Shown: positions 45,004 to 54,362 of the stretch, in pieces | Numbering within the stretch: position 1 is the first letter of the stretch | How the letters are laid out: every line of letters starts with the position of its first letter | Position numbers and translations under genes: made by a program | Assembly: GCF_005144745.1 (NCBI RefSeq) | Contig: NZ_SWKK01000019.1 | Location: 1-64,000, forward strand | Direction: 5' to 3' | DNA: 64,000 bases | Source: Flavobacterium sp. ASW18X | GTDB lineage: Bacteria; Bacteroidota; Bacteroidia; Flavobacteriales; Flavobacteriaceae | Notes under the pieces: model-generated | The model's database searches: none | What the model was told of the DNA's origin: nothing | The model's input: the letters and a program-made list of their open reading frames with translations, nothing else

Positions 45004-46644
45004 TTATGCCAACATAGTTACTGGGTTCTCCAAGTAAGCTCTTAACGTTTGTAAAAACTGAGCTCCCGTTGCACCATCTACCGTTCTATGGTCACAAGCC
45101 AAAGTAACTTTCATAGTACTACCAGGTACAACTGCACCATTTTTAACCACTGGTTTTTCTATTATTGCACCAACACTCAGTATAGCAGAGTTTGGCTGAT
45201 TGATAATGGAAGTAAACTCTTGTATGCCAAACATACCTAAGTTAGAAACCGTAAATGTGCTACCTTCCATTTCATCAGGCTTAATCTTCTTGTTTCTAGC
45301 TTTACCAGCTAAATCGCGAACAGAAGCACCAATCTGAGTTAAGCTCATTTGGTCTGCAAATTTTAAAACAGGTACAACCAAACCTTCGTCTACCGCTACT
45401 GCTACACCCATATGTACATGATGATTGTAAACAGTAGTATCACCGTTCCAAGAGGTATTTACTTGCGGGTGCTTTTTAAGTGCCATAGCACATGCTTTTA
45501 GTACCATATCATTAAAAGATACTTTAGTATCTGGCAATCCGTTAATTTGTGCCCTAGAAGCCTTAGCGTTGTCCATATCTACCTCTATGGTCAGGTAGTA
45601 ATGTGGCGCTGTAAACTTAGATTCTCCCAGACGTTTAGCAATTACCTTACGCATGGTAGAGTTTTTAACCTCTTCTGAACGTTCTTCTCCTACGGGTAAG
45701 TTTATTGGCGCAACCGAAGCAGGCGCAGCACTTGTGCTAGAAGTAGCAGTAGCTGGAGCAGCAGCTTGTGCGCTTGGCGTAAAGTTTTCTACATCTTTAC
45801 GTACAATGCGTCCATTATCTCCAGTTCCCTTCACGGTTGCTAAATCTATACCTTTATCTGCAGCAATTTTCTTAGCTAAAGGTGATGCAAAAATACGACC
45901 ACCAGATGCTGAGCTTGAGCTTGCTGTTTCGGCTTGTCTTTCTTCTTTAGGAGTTTCTTCTTTTTTAGGCGCTTCACTTTTAGCTTCTGATTTTCCTTCA
46001 GAAGGTTTTGCATTTAAAATAGCATCCACATTAGTCCCTTCTGGACCAATTATAGCCAATAAAGAATCTACAGGAGCTCCTTCCCCTTCTTGAATACCTA
46101 TGTGTAATAAGGTACCTGAGTAAAAGGACTCAAACTCCATTGTAGCTTTATCTGTTTCAATTTCAGCTAGGATATCCCCCTCCTCAACTTCATCACCAAC
46201 CTTTTTTAACCAAGAAGCAACCGTACCTTCCTCCATGGTATCACTCAGTCTTGGCATGGTAATAATTTCAACACCTTCTGGAATATCAGCAGGTTCACCT
46301 GTAGATGCTACTTCTTCTTTCTCTTGGGATGTTGTTTCTTCTTTTTCTTTCTCTTTTTCTGAAGTTGATGCTCCTTCACCATTTAGCAATCCAGAAATGT
46401 CTTCTCCTTCTTCGCCTATAATGGCTAGAAGAGAGTCTACTGGAGCCCCTTCTCCTTCTTGTATACCAATATGAAGTAAAGTACCCTCATTAAAGGATTC
46501 AAACTCCATAGTGGCTTTATCAGTTTCTATCTCTGCTAAGATATCTCCTTCTTCTACGTGGTCCCCAACATTTTTTAGCCATTTAGCAACGGTACCTTCT
46601 TCCATGGTATCGCTCAATCTTGGCATATTTACTACTACTGCCAT
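45004..46644 (-). CDS. pdhC: Pyruvate dehydrogenase E2, dihydrolipoamide acetyltransferase
   Basis: A 546-residue E2 with two lipoyl domains (lipoylated Lys43 and Lys166, both in ETDKATMEFES-type sites). An acidic linker follows, then a peripheral-subunit-binding domain (about residues 250-290, 'ASPLAKKIAADKGIDL'), and the catalytic domain with 'HRTVDGATGAQFL' near the C-terminus. It transfers acetyl from E1 to CoA. The two lipoyl domains are close in sequence, so they likely arose by recent duplication. It is 4 bases after pdhA. Confidence 0.95.
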   Translation of the reverse strand: MAVVVNMPRLSDTMEEGTVAKWLKNVGDHVEEGDILAEIETDKATMEFESFNEGTLLHIGIQEGEGAPVDSLLAIIGEEGEDISGLLNGEGASTSEKEKEKEETTSQEKEEVASTGEPADIPEGVEIITMPRLSDTMEEGTVASWLKKVGDEVEEGDILAEIETDKATMEFESFYSGTLLHIGIQEGEGAPVDSLLAIIGPEGTNVDAILNAKPSEGKSEAKSEAPKKEETPKEERQAETASSSSASGGRIFASPLAKKIAADKGIDLATVKGTGDNGRIVRKDVENFTPSAQAAAPATATSSTSAAPASVAPINLPVGEERSEEVKNSTMRKVIAKRLGESKFTAPHYYLTIEVDMDNAKASRAQINGLPDTKVSFNDMVLKACAMALKKHPQVNTSWNGDTTVYNHHVHMGVAVAVDEGLVVPVLKFADQMSLTQIGASVRDLAGKARNKKIKPDEMEGSTFTVSNLGMFGIQEFTSIINQPNSAILSVGAIIEKPVVKNGAVVPGSTMKVTLACDHRTVDGATGAQFLQTLRAYLENPVTMLA

Positions 46645-46648
46645 GAGT

Positions 46649-47647
46649 CTATAATTTATGTTTTAAGAATGGGTAATCTTCTTGGGCGTAAACCACATCG
46701 TACAATTGCTCAACTGGAGGAAAGTCTGATTCTTCTGCGAACTTCTCACACTCAGTAACAAGCTTTTTCACACGCTTATCCATTTCCTTAATCTCTTCTT
46801 CGGTAGCGTATTTTTTCTCCAATAACACATCTTTTACCTGCGTAATTGGGTCTATTTTTTTGTATTCTTCAACTTCTTCTTTAGTTCTGTAATGCTGAGC
46901 ATCAGACATTGAGTGACCTCTGTAACGGTACGTTTTCATTTCTAAGAATGTTGGTCCGCCGCCACTTCTAGCGCGTTCAATTGCCTTAGAAACTTCTTTA
47001 GCTACAACTGCCGGATCCATACCATCTACAGGCGCGCATGGCATCTCGTAACCCAAACCTAGCTTGTAAATATCTGTGGAGTAAGATGTTCTAGCTACAG
47101 AAGTACCCATGGCATACCCGTTGTTTTCACAAATAAAAACTACTGGCAATTGCCACAGCATTGCAAGGTTAAAGGTCTCGTGCAATGACCCCTGTCTTAC
47201 CGCGCCGTCACCCATATAACATAATGTTACAGCGTCTCGTTTAAAATATTTATCTGCAAATGCCAAACCTGCACCTAATGGAATTTGACCGCCAACAATA
47301 CCGTGTCCTCCATAAAACCCATGTTCCTTAGAGAAAATATGCATAGAGCCACCCATACCTTTAGAGGTACCTGTTACCTTACCATACAATTCTGCCATTA
47401 CTTTTTTAGGGTCTACTCCCATACCTATGGGCTGTACGTGGTTACGGTAAGCAGTAATCATTTTATCTTTAGATAGGTCCATTGCATGTAAAGAACCTGC
47501 TAATACCGCTTCTTGACCATTGTACAGGTGCAAGAACCCTCTTACCTTTTGTTGAATATAAACTGCGGCAAGCTTGTCCTCGAACTTGCGCCAAAAAAGC
47601 ATGTCTTCATACCACTTAAGGTATACCTCTTTTGTGATTTTTTTCAT
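46649..47647 (-). CDS. pdhA: Pyruvate dehydrogenase E1 component, alpha subunit
   Basis: A 332-residue thiamine-diphosphate subunit. The TPP motif is 'GDGAVRQGSLHETFNLAMLW', with 'GHGIVGGQIPLGAGLAFA' earlier and 'YRYRGHSMSDAQHYR' carrying the phosphorylation-loop-like segment. It decarboxylates pyruvate with the beta subunit, which is not in the window. It is first in the pdhA-pdhC pair, with a leader of about 37 nt after a TATTTTTG box. Confidence 0.95.
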   Translation of the reverse strand: MKKITKEVYLKWYEDMLFWRKFEDKLAAVYIQQKVRGFLHLYNGQEAVLAGSLHAMDLSKDKMITAYRNHVQPIGMGVDPKKVMAELYGKVTGTSKGMGGSMHIFSKEHGFYGGHGIVGGQIPLGAGLAFADKYFKRDAVTLCYMGDGAVRQGSLHETFNLAMLWQLPVVFICENNGYAMGTSVARTSYSTDIYKLGLGYEMPCAPVDGMDPAVVAKEVSKAIERARSGGGPTFLEMKTYRYRGHSMSDAQHYRTKEEVEEYKKIDPITQVKDVLLEKKYATEEEIKEMDKRVKKLVTECEKFAEESDFPPVEQLYDVVYAQEDYPFLKHKL

Positions 47648-47689
47648 GAGTATGTATTGTTAGATACTACGCCCTCCGTGAGCAAGGAA

Positions 47690-47697
47690 CAAAAATA
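47690..47697 (-). promoter_or_regulatory. -7 promoter box TATTTTTG for pdhA
   Basis: An exact TAnnTTTG match on the reverse strand 42 bases before the pdhA ATG; no -33 TTG is clear. Confidence 0.45.
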
Positions 47698-47728
47698 CGT
47701 ATATATATGTTTTTTGGAAAAATTTGAT

Positions 47729-48220
47729 TTAAGAATCACCCAAAAAAGAACCATCGAATGATAATGGTAACAAATTACCCAATGATTCGCTTTTATATAC
47801 TGCACCTTCAGCCCCTTGCATAAGGATGCTTATGGGGGTTTGTTGTTTTACTTCGTATTCTAGAATTGCCTGTCTACAGTTACCGCATGGAGCTGCTGGA
47901 CGGTCTACCAAATGCAACTGAGATGCTACGCTTATAGCTATGGCCATGATTTTTTTATTTGGATAATTAGCTCCTGCTGCAAAGATGGCAACCCGCTCTG
48001 CGCATAGGCCAGACGGGTAACTGGCATTTTCTTGATTACTCCCCTTAACTACAATTCCATCTTCTAAAAGTAAGGCTGCACCCACATTAAATTTAGAGTA
48101 CGGGGCATAAGAACCATCACGTGCCTCAACGGCGGCTTGCATTAAACTTTTATCATTTGGCTGTAGCGCCTTTTCACTTTCATAAACCTCTATTTCGCAG
48201 CTAATAGTTTTTTTAATCAT
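47729..48220 (-). CDS. cdd: Cytidine deaminase
   Basis: A 163-residue zinc enzyme that deaminates cytidine and deoxycytidine in pyrimidine salvage. The active site is 'LCAERVAIF' (C73, catalytic E75) and 'PCGNCRQ' (C112 and C115). 'FNVGAALL' near residue 45 is the usual family start of the core. I chose the ATG at 48220; an upstream in-frame ATG at 48259 would enter the terminator of porV. Between porV and pdhA on the same strand. Confidence 0.94.
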   Translation of the reverse strand: MIKKTISCEIEVYESEKALQPNDKSLMQAAVEARDGSYAPYSKFNVGAALLLEDGIVVKGSNQENASYPSGLCAERVAIFAAGANYPNKKIMAIAISVASQLHLVDRPAAPCGNCRQAILEYEVKQQTPISILMQGAEGAVYKSESLGNLLPLSFDGSFLGDS

Positions 48221-48244
48221 CAGGTATAAATATGTGCTAAAAAT

Positions 48245-48272
48245 AAAAAACCCCGACATAAGGTCGGGGTTT
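48245..48272 (-). terminator. Terminator of porV
   Basis: A 10-bp stem AAACCCCGAC / GTCGGGGTTT with a 5-nt loop; a T-run follows on the reverse strand. It lies 19 bases after the porV stop. Confidence 0.85.
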
Positions 48273-48291
48273 CAATGTAACATCTTTTTTG

Positions 48292-49434
48292 TTAATCGTT
48301 ATAGAATTCTTCACCTAAATTAAAGGTCAAAGAAAAACGCAACGTATTTTCTAAAGGACTTCTTACCTGAGAAGTAGAGAATAAATAAGACAAATCTACT
48401 TGAGCCGCTTTAAATTTAAAGCCTGCTCCTAATGTAAAGAAGCTTCTAGCTCCTTTGTTCTCATTCTCATTAAAATAGCCTGCTCTTAGCATAAATGCTT
48501 CTTGGTATTTGTATTCTGCACCGAAAGCAAGGGTTGTTTCTTGTAATTCCTCTTTAAATCCATCTGGTGCGTCACCAAAAGATTCAAACACCCCACTAAA
48601 GAAACCTATTTGCTGATACTCATCAGTATCCGATTGATCTATTACCCCATCACCGTTAAAATCACGGGGAGTTGGAACTAATAATTTGTTAATCTCCGTA
48701 TAAACACCAAGAACGTTGTCTTGATCCAAGATAAAATCGAAACCACCCCCTAATCTAAGATTGGTTGGTAAAAAGTTTTCTTGTCCACCTTCATCATACT
48801 GAATCTTTCCTCCTAAGTTAGAAATATTAAATCCTGCTCTCCAACGACCGTCAAAGCTATTGTAAGCTATTTCTCTTGACCGGTAAAAACCAGACACATC
48901 CACAGCAAAACTATTTGCCGCTTGAGAATCTTGTGTACCTTCTTGAAATCTGAGGTTAGAACTTATAAAACGTCCTCCAATAGCCATGGAAAAGGTTTCA
49001 CTCAATTTTAATGCGTAAGTACCGTCAATAGCAAACTCATTAGGTTTAACCAAAGTAGCTTGATCACTAGCATTTTGGCGTAATTCAATTTCTCCTAAAC
49101 CAAAATAACGGATACCTACACCAAAAGCACTTCTTTCATTCAGTTTGTTGTACATATTGGCGCTCAACAAAGAAATATCATTCACAATACTTTCTAAATA
49201 CGGAGTATAACTTACCCCGATTCCAAACTTACGTTCTGCAAATGCATATTTAGAAGGGTTCCATTGCTGGGAAAAAGCATCTACCGAAGTAGCTACACCC
49301 ATATCTCCCATACCTGCTGCTCTAGCGTCAGCGGCAATATTTAAAAATGGAACTGCAGTAGTAATTGTTCTGTCTTGTTGTGCCTGTACTTTACCCAATC
49401 CAACAAGTACAGCAAAAAGAATAAGTTTTCTCAT
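48292..49434 (-). CDS. porV: Type IX secretion outer-membrane protein PorV
   Basis: A 380-residue outer-membrane beta-barrel. A signal peptide ends near residue 18 (KVQAQ). The mature start 'AVPFLNIAADARAAGMGDMGVA' is the PorV/PorQ-like signature, and the C-terminus ends in alternating strands with aromatic residues. PorV shuttles T9SS cargo to the cell surface with PorU, and binds C-terminal signals. It lies divergent to gldJ, 329 bases away, where porU is usually expected between them but is absent. A short Ca-like 'DFNGDGVIDQSD' loop is notable in the middle. Confidence 0.93.
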   Translation of the reverse strand: MRKLILFAVLVGLGKVQAQQDRTITTAVPFLNIAADARAAGMGDMGVATSVDAFSQQWNPSKYAFAERKFGIGVSYTPYLESIVNDISLLSANMYNKLNERSAFGVGIRYFGLGEIELRQNASDQATLVKPNEFAIDGTYALKLSETFSMAIGGRFISSNLRFQEGTQDSQAANSFAVDVSGFYRSREIAYNSFDGRWRAGFNISNLGGKIQYDEGGQENFLPTNLRLGGGFDFILDQDNVLGVYTEINKLLVPTPRDFNGDGVIDQSDTDEYQQIGFFSGVFESFGDAPDGFKEELQETTLAFGAEYKYQEAFMLRAGYFNENENKGARSFFTLGAGFKFKAAQVDLSYLFSTSQVRSPLENTLRFSLTFNLGEEFYND

Positions 49435-49590
49435 TTGGTTGTGACTATTATATAGTGTTTCGAAATGTCAAACAAATAGACTCTAAGGTCAAATTTCTTA
49501 GACGTATGACCATTAAAACGGTTTTTTTGTTCAAATCTTATACTTGTACTATAAAATTTATCTTTTTTTAAATGACATCATACTTAGGAC

Positions 49591-49598
49591 CAAAGATA
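49591..49598 (-). promoter_or_regulatory. -7 promoter box TATCTTTG for porV
   Basis: An exact TAnnTTTG match on the reverse strand about 157 bases before the porV start. The 49435-49763 gap otherwise holds only the gldJ promoter and AT-rich sequence; no gene is seen in it. Confidence 0.35.
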
Positions 49599-49640
49599 TG
49601 CGTTATGATTTGTGCGGATTGCTAAGTTTCTCCAATAAAA

Positions 49641-49673
49641 TTTGAGATAAATAAAATATTGTGAGGATCTTTG
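49641..49673 (+). promoter_or_regulatory. gldJ promoter candidate: TTTG - 21 nt - GATCTTTG
   Basis: A -33 TTTG (49641-49644), a 21-base spacer and a -7 box with one mismatch (49666-49673), about 90 bases before the gldJ ATG. Confidence 0.4.
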
Positions 49674-49763
49674 CGTTCTATTTGCCGAAAGCGATTTATA
49701 AAATCAAATAAAACTAAAGTGTCGAATGTGAATTGCATCGACTTTTGAACTCAAGTCTTTATT

Positions 49764-51416
49764 ATGAAAAAATACTTTAAAGTAGCACTTTCTTCTGCAT
49801 TGGTTATTGGAAGTTTGGCCAGTTGTAAAAACTCATCTGGTGGCGGAGACGTTTCTAGGGCCACAGGGTGGAATATCAATGGAAAGGATGGAGGTTTTGA
49901 ACATAACTCCGATTTTAAAGAACAAGAGACACCTCCAGGAACTGTATTTGTAGAAGGAGGAACGTTTACCAAAGGACAAGTACAAGACGATGTAATGCAT
50001 GATTGGAATAATTCTCCTACGCAACAGCACGTACAGTCCTTTTATATGGACGAAACTGAGGTTACCAATGTAATGTACATGGAGTACTTGGACTATCTAA
50101 AAAAGGTGTATCCACCAGAAAACCCAATGTATGAGAACATTTACAAAGGTGCTTTGCCAGATACCTTGGTATGGAGAAACCGATTAGGATTTAACGAAAC
50201 CATGACCAATAACTACCTAAGACACCCTGCTTATGCGGAGTATCCTGTAGTTGGTGTTAACTGGGTACAAGCTACGCAATATGCAGAATGGCGTACAGAC
50301 CGTGTTAACGAAATCATGTTGGTACGTGACGGATATATAGAAGAAGACGCCATGTATGGAGTTCTTAATGGAGATGTTGATGGTACGTTTAGTACTGAAG
50401 CTTATCTTAATAATCCTGAATCTGTTTACGGTGGACAAATAGACTCCCTTCAAGGAAAAAAGCAAAAAGATTCTGTTAATGTATTCGCCAAGCGTTCTAG
50501 CGGGGTAATTACTCCAGAATATCGCCTACCAACAGAAACAGAATGGGAATATGCTGCGCAAGCGCTTATTGGTTCTAGAGAGTACAACAATTATAGAGGT
50601 AGAAAAAAATACCCTTGGGAAGGTGATTATACCCGTAACGGACAACGTTTAGGACGCGGAGACCAATTGGCTAACTTTAAGCAAGGTAAAGGAGATTACG
50701 GCGGTATAGCTGGATGGTCTGATGATGGTGCTGATATCACTGCTCAAGTAAAATCTTATAAGCCTAACGATTTTGGTTTATACGATATGGCCGGTAATGT
50801 AAGTGAATGGGTTGCTGATGTTTACCGACCAATTGTAGATGATGAAATAAGTGATTTTAACTACTACCGTGGAAATATCTACATGAAAAAAGCCATTGGA
50901 GAAGACGGAAAAGTAAAAATCTTAAGAGATTCTATTGTATATGACACTTTGCCTAACGGTAAAATTGTAGCAATGAATTTACCAGGAGAAATAAAAGAAG
51001 TGCCTGTAGGAGAAGAAGAAACCTACTTAAGAACTAATTTCTCTTCTAGCGATAACAGAGGGTACAGAGATGGTGACGCAGGTTCTTCTAGATTCTTTAA
51101 TAGATTTAGTGAAGAGGAAGAGGACCAACGTAAAATGTACGATGCTCCTAAACACAAAGTAGAAAGAGATTCTTCTGGAAATTTAATTAGACAGTACGAT
51201 ACCTCTAACTACAGAACATCTTTAATTAATGACGAAGTAAGAGTCTATAAAGGTGGTTCTTGGAGAGATAGAGCGTTCTGGTTAGATCCTGCTCAAAGAA
51301 GGTATTTACCACAATACATGGCAACTGATGATGTTGGCTTTAGATGTGCCATGTCTAGAGTAGGCTCCAAGTCTAAGTCTAAAAACAAGACGGTAAGACA
51401 TAAAAAAGCAAAATAA
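49764..51416 (+). CDS. gldJ: Gliding-motility lipoprotein GldJ
   Basis: A 550-residue lipoprotein with Cys21 (GSLASCKNSS). The mature part has an FGE-sulfatase-like fold with 'GTVFVEGGTFTKGQ', 'YRLPTETEWEYAAQ', 'YDMAGNVSEWVADVY' and 'GFRCAMS' elements. The residues needed for sulfatase activation are not expected to be active here. GldJ is required for gliding and stabilises the GldK-N motor complex of the type IX secretion system. It ends at a strong terminator before murF. The basic C-terminal tail (KSKSKNKTVRHKKAK) is notable. Confidence 0.94.
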   Translation: MKKYFKVALSSALVIGSLASCKNSSGGGDVSRATGWNINGKDGGFEHNSDFKEQETPPGTVFVEGGTFTKGQVQDDVMHDWNNSPTQQHVQSFYMDETEVTNVMYMEYLDYLKKVYPPENPMYENIYKGALPDTLVWRNRLGFNETMTNNYLRHPAYAEYPVVGVNWVQATQYAEWRTDRVNEIMLVRDGYIEEDAMYGVLNGDVDGTFSTEAYLNNPESVYGGQIDSLQGKKQKDSVNVFAKRSSGVITPEYRLPTETEWEYAAQALIGSREYNNYRGRKKYPWEGDYTRNGQRLGRGDQLANFKQGKGDYGGIAGWSDDGADITAQVKSYKPNDFGLYDMAGNVSEWVADVYRPIVDDEISDFNYYRGNIYMKKAIGEDGKVKILRDSIVYDTLPNGKIVAMNLPGEIKEVPVGEEETYLRTNFSSSDNRGYRDGDAGSSRFFNRFSEEEEDQRKMYDAPKHKVERDSSGNLIRQYDTSNYRTSLINDEVRVYKGGSWRDRAFWLDPAQRRYLPQYMATDDVGFRCAMSRVGSKSKSKNKTVRHKKAK

Positions 51417-51437
51417 GACAATTTAGTTTCAAAATAG

Positions 51438-51470
51438 AAAAGCCCTTGGTTTAGACCAAGGGCTTTTTTT
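51438..51470 (+). terminator. Terminator of gldJ
   Basis: A 13-bp stem AAAAGCCCTTGGT / ACCAAGGGCTTTT with loop TTAG and a T-run, between gldJ and murF. Confidence 0.9.
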
Positions 51471-51483
51471 ATATATTCGGGCC

Positions 51484-52758
51484 ATGGATTTAGCCCTTAT
51501 TCACCAGCATTTTTTAAGCTGCGACAGTGTCTCTACAGACACTCGAAAAATTACGCCTAACTGTATGTTCTTTGCTTTAAAAGGACCCAATTTTAATGGT
51601 AATGCTTTTGCGGAACAAGCATTAGTACAAGGTGCCAGTTTTGCTTTAATAGATGAAGAAAACTATAAAATTTCTGAAAAAACAATTTTAGTAGATAATG
51701 TATTAGAAACTCTGCAAAAGCTATCCATCTATCATAGAAACTATTGCAAAACTAAAATTGTGTCCCTTACAGGTAGCAATGGAAAAACCACTACAAAGGA
51801 GTTGATACACGCTGTACTCTCCACCACCTACAAAACTATTGCAACCATCGGTAATCTCAACAATCATATTGGTGTCCCCCTTACCTTGTTAAGACTAACT
51901 CCAGACACCGAAATAGGCATTGTAGAAATGGGCGCCAATCACCAAGGAGAAATAGCTTTTCTATCTAACTTAGCACAACCAGATTTTGGCTATATCACCA
52001 ATTTTGGAAAAGCTCATTTAGAAGGTTTTGGCGGTATTGAAGGAGTAATTAAAGGTAAAAGCGAATTGTATAGCTACCTTAAAAAGCATGATAAACATAT
52101 CTTTTTAAATGCCGATGACCCCATACAATTAGAAAAATTGGCACCCTACATAAAGAAAATCGGTTTTAGCCAAGAACTGCAAGATTATTACCAAATTCAA
52201 TTGTTAAGTGCCAACCCTAAAGTACGGTTACAATTTGAAGATATAACAGTACAAACCCAATTAATCGGAGCATATAACTTTACCAATTGCTGCGCCGCTA
52301 TCACCATTGCAAAATATTTTAATGTACCTAAAAAGGCCATCAAAAAAGCTTTAGAAAATTATAACCCAAAAAACAATCGCTCTCAGTTACTAGAAAAAAA
52401 TGGCCACCATGTAATATTAGATGCTTACAACGCCAACCCTACGAGCACTAAAGCTGCGCTAACAAGTTTTGCAGCTTTACCTGATCAGTCTAAAATTGTT
52501 TTTTTAGGAGATATGTTTGAAGTTGGAGCAACTGCTCACCAAGAACACCAAGCCATAGCAGATTATTTACTAGAATTGGGGCTGAACAATGCATACTTGG
52601 TAGGTGAAAATTATAATAAAGTTAAAACCATGGCGCTTCAATTTAAAAATTTTGAAGCTTTAAAGAAGCACCTTAACGCCCAGGTGATACCCAAGAGCAC
52701 ACTATTAATAAAAGGGTCTAGAGGAATGGCAATGGAGCGTATCTTAGATTTGCTGTAA
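51484..52758 (+). CDS. murF: UDP-N-acetylmuramoyl-tripeptide-D-alanyl-D-alanine ligase
   Basis: A 424-residue Mur ligase that adds D-Ala-D-Ala to the UDP-MurNAc tripeptide. N-terminal domain (about 1-90) with 'STDTRKI'; ATP loop TGSNGKTT (96-103); 'VEMGANHQGEI' and 'DAYNANPTS' are MurF signatures. Length is normal. It is separated from gldJ by a strong terminator but lies only 14 bases after it, so its own promoter may overlap that hairpin. The gldJ-murF order is usual in Flavobacteria. Confidence 0.95.
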   Translation: MDLALIHQHFLSCDSVSTDTRKITPNCMFFALKGPNFNGNAFAEQALVQGASFALIDEENYKISEKTILVDNVLETLQKLSIYHRNYCKTKIVSLTGSNGKTTTKELIHAVLSTTYKTIATIGNLNNHIGVPLTLLRLTPDTEIGIVEMGANHQGEIAFLSNLAQPDFGYITNFGKAHLEGFGGIEGVIKGKSELYSYLKKHDKHIFLNADDPIQLEKLAPYIKKIGFSQELQDYYQIQLLSANPKVRLQFEDITVQTQLIGAYNFTNCCAAITIAKYFNVPKKAIKKALENYNPKNNRSQLLEKNGHHVILDAYNANPTSTKAALTSFAALPDQSKIVFLGDMFEVGATAHQEHQAIADYLLELGLNNAYLVGENYNKVKTMALQFKNFEALKKHLNAQVIPKSTLLIKGSRGMAMERILDLL

Positions 52759-52841
52759 ATCTTAAACTTTAGCCAAATATTACTTTAGGTTGAAATGCCT
52801 TCCCTAGTCCTGCGTACAAAATAAAAGAAACCCAGGCCGTT

Positions 52842-53213
52842 ATGGAGGAACAAATTATAATTTTTGATGGTGAATGCAACCTGTGCAATGGTGTTGTAAG
52901 TTGGTTACTGAACCGCGATTCTAAACAGCAATTTCGGTATATACCTTTTCAATCACCTAAAGGGCAAGCGTTACTAACAACCCATCAATTTCCTAAAGCT
53001 AGGCTTACTACCGTTATTTTAATTAAGGATTGTACAGCTTACACCCATTCAGACGGATTTCTTAAAATCTTAGAACAAGTACCTAGATTTAATACCATTG
53101 CCAAACTCTTACAATGGGTGCCATTATGGGTAAGAGATAATGTGTACAACTATGCTTCAAGCCAACGTCTTGCTTGGTTTGGTAAAAGCACTAGTTGCAA
53201 TCTATCCATCTAA
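52842..53213 (+). CDS. DCC-family (DUF393) thioredoxin-fold protein
   Basis: A 123-residue protein with the family motif DGECNLCNGVV (D-x2-C-x2-C, Cys12 and Cys15), then 'FRYIPFQSPKGQALL'. It is a putative thiol-disulfide protein; role unknown. It is monocistronic and convergent to the PiT-like gene with 2 bases between. Confidence 0.88.
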   Translation: MEEQIIIFDGECNLCNGVVSWLLNRDSKQQFRYIPFQSPKGQALLTTHQFPKARLTTVILIKDCTAYTHSDGFLKILEQVPRFNTIAKLLQWVPLWVRDNVYNYASSQRLAWFGKSTSCNLSI

Positions 53214-53215
53214 CA

Positions 53216-54172
53216 TTACATACCAACAAGATATTTGATAAAGTAAACCACTCCAATACTTACTAATAATCCAGTCAGAGCTTTAAATAAATCGTTTCTT
53301 ACCATTATCACTATCGCTTTACTATTAGTACGGTGCATTACAAAAGTAATAGCTAGTTCTCTACCTGCTAACAAGCCAATAAACGTCCACGTTGTGCTCA
53401 TGGGAACCGAATTTACATTACCATAAAAAAACAATAACAAGGCATACAACAAATCTATTATTGTAGCTGAACGTATATGCTGCGTATTTGTTTTTTTAGC
53501 GACAATTTCTTGAATTTTTCCTCCTCGTTGCTTAAAAATTAGCGCCATAACAAAGAGTATAAATACCAGTGCTAAAAAAAGTTCTAGTATCGAAAGTTTT
53601 CTAGGTAAAAAAACAAAAATATTAGCAAAATCTTGAATTAACCATTGCGACCATAGGAAACCAGTAGTACACCATTGCGCTATTAACCAAAAACGATTTT
53701 TATTTAGGTTCTCTACTTTTTCTAGCGAAGTTTTGCTCTCTAAAAATTTTGAAACTATGAGGTATAAAATAAAAGCAGTTACAAAAGCTATAGCATAGCC
53801 CAATACCGATTTTAGAACTATTTGACTAATAAACTGTTGAGATGAAAATACACTTAAAATTAAAAAAGTTGTGCTCACCGGCATACCTAACCTTGTTAGA
53901 ATAAGCAACGCCAAAGGAGCCAACAAAAATGACCAATGTAATCGTTCTGGTAATGGAATTTTGTCTAACCTTTGATAAGACACATCTCCACCATTAAAAT
54001 ACCAGCTATAAACTAAGGTTAATGTTAAGATAACACCAGCAAAACCCCATAACAAAGACCAATGATAAGCCTTATTAGATACGATAAAAGTGCCTAAGGT
54101 CTGTATAACATCATTTGCTACAACAGCATATCCTGCCAGTAAAAAACCAATAAGCATTATGCCTATTTCCAT
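53216..54172 (-). CDS. PiT-like inorganic phosphate/cation permease
   Basis: A 318-residue integral membrane protein with about nine hydrophobic helices. Two inverted-topology motifs, 'GYAVVANDVIQTLGTF' (cf. PiT G-ANDAANALGT) and 'VPMSTTWTFIGLLAG' (cf. P-VSTTH), with a third 'MPVSTTFLILSVF', place it in the SLC20/PiT family, though divergent. The His of the STTH motifs is replaced. It may move phosphate or a metal-phosphate with H+ or Na+. I chose the ATG at 54172 because a helix begins there. A 24-bp palindrome lies 44 bases upstream. Confidence 0.75.
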   Translation of the reverse strand: MEIGIMLIGFLLAGYAVVANDVIQTLGTFIVSNKAYHWSLLWGFAGVILTLTLVYSWYFNGGDVSYQRLDKIPLPERLHWSFLLAPLALLILTRLGMPVSTTFLILSVFSSQQFISQIVLKSVLGYAIAFVTAFILYLIVSKFLESKTSLEKVENLNKNRFWLIAQWCTTGFLWSQWLIQDFANIFVFLPRKLSILELFLALVFILFVMALIFKQRGGKIQEIVAKKTNTQHIRSATIIDLLYALLLFFYGNVNSVPMSTTWTFIGLLAGRELAITFVMHRTNSKAIVIMVRNDLFKALTGLLVSIGVVYFIKYLVGM

Positions 54173-54215
54173 ATTTATAATTTGGCGGCAAATGAAATCT
54201 AAAATTGGATACAAA

Positions 54216-54239
54216 TTGAAATTAGGAACCTAATTTCAA
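54216..54239. promoter_or_regulatory. 24-bp operator-like palindrome
   Basis: Arms TTGAAATTAGG and CCTAATTTCAA separated by AA, with perfect 11-base complementarity. The spacer is too short for a stable hairpin, so a dimeric DNA-binding protein is more likely. It is 44 bases before the PiT-like start, in its promoter region. Confidence 0.55.
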
Positions 54240-54362
54240 AAACTTTCAGGAAGATTTAACAGTTTATAAAACAACGCGTTGAACAAAAAAAAAGAAGAAA
54301 GAACTATTACTTAGGAATTAATTTACAGTATAACTTAAAAACGAAATAAACACCTTAAAAAG

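Noticed and set aside
45653-46093. Forward ORF of 146 codons over pdhC
   Set aside because: Antisense shadow in the low-complexity linker of the E2 protein.
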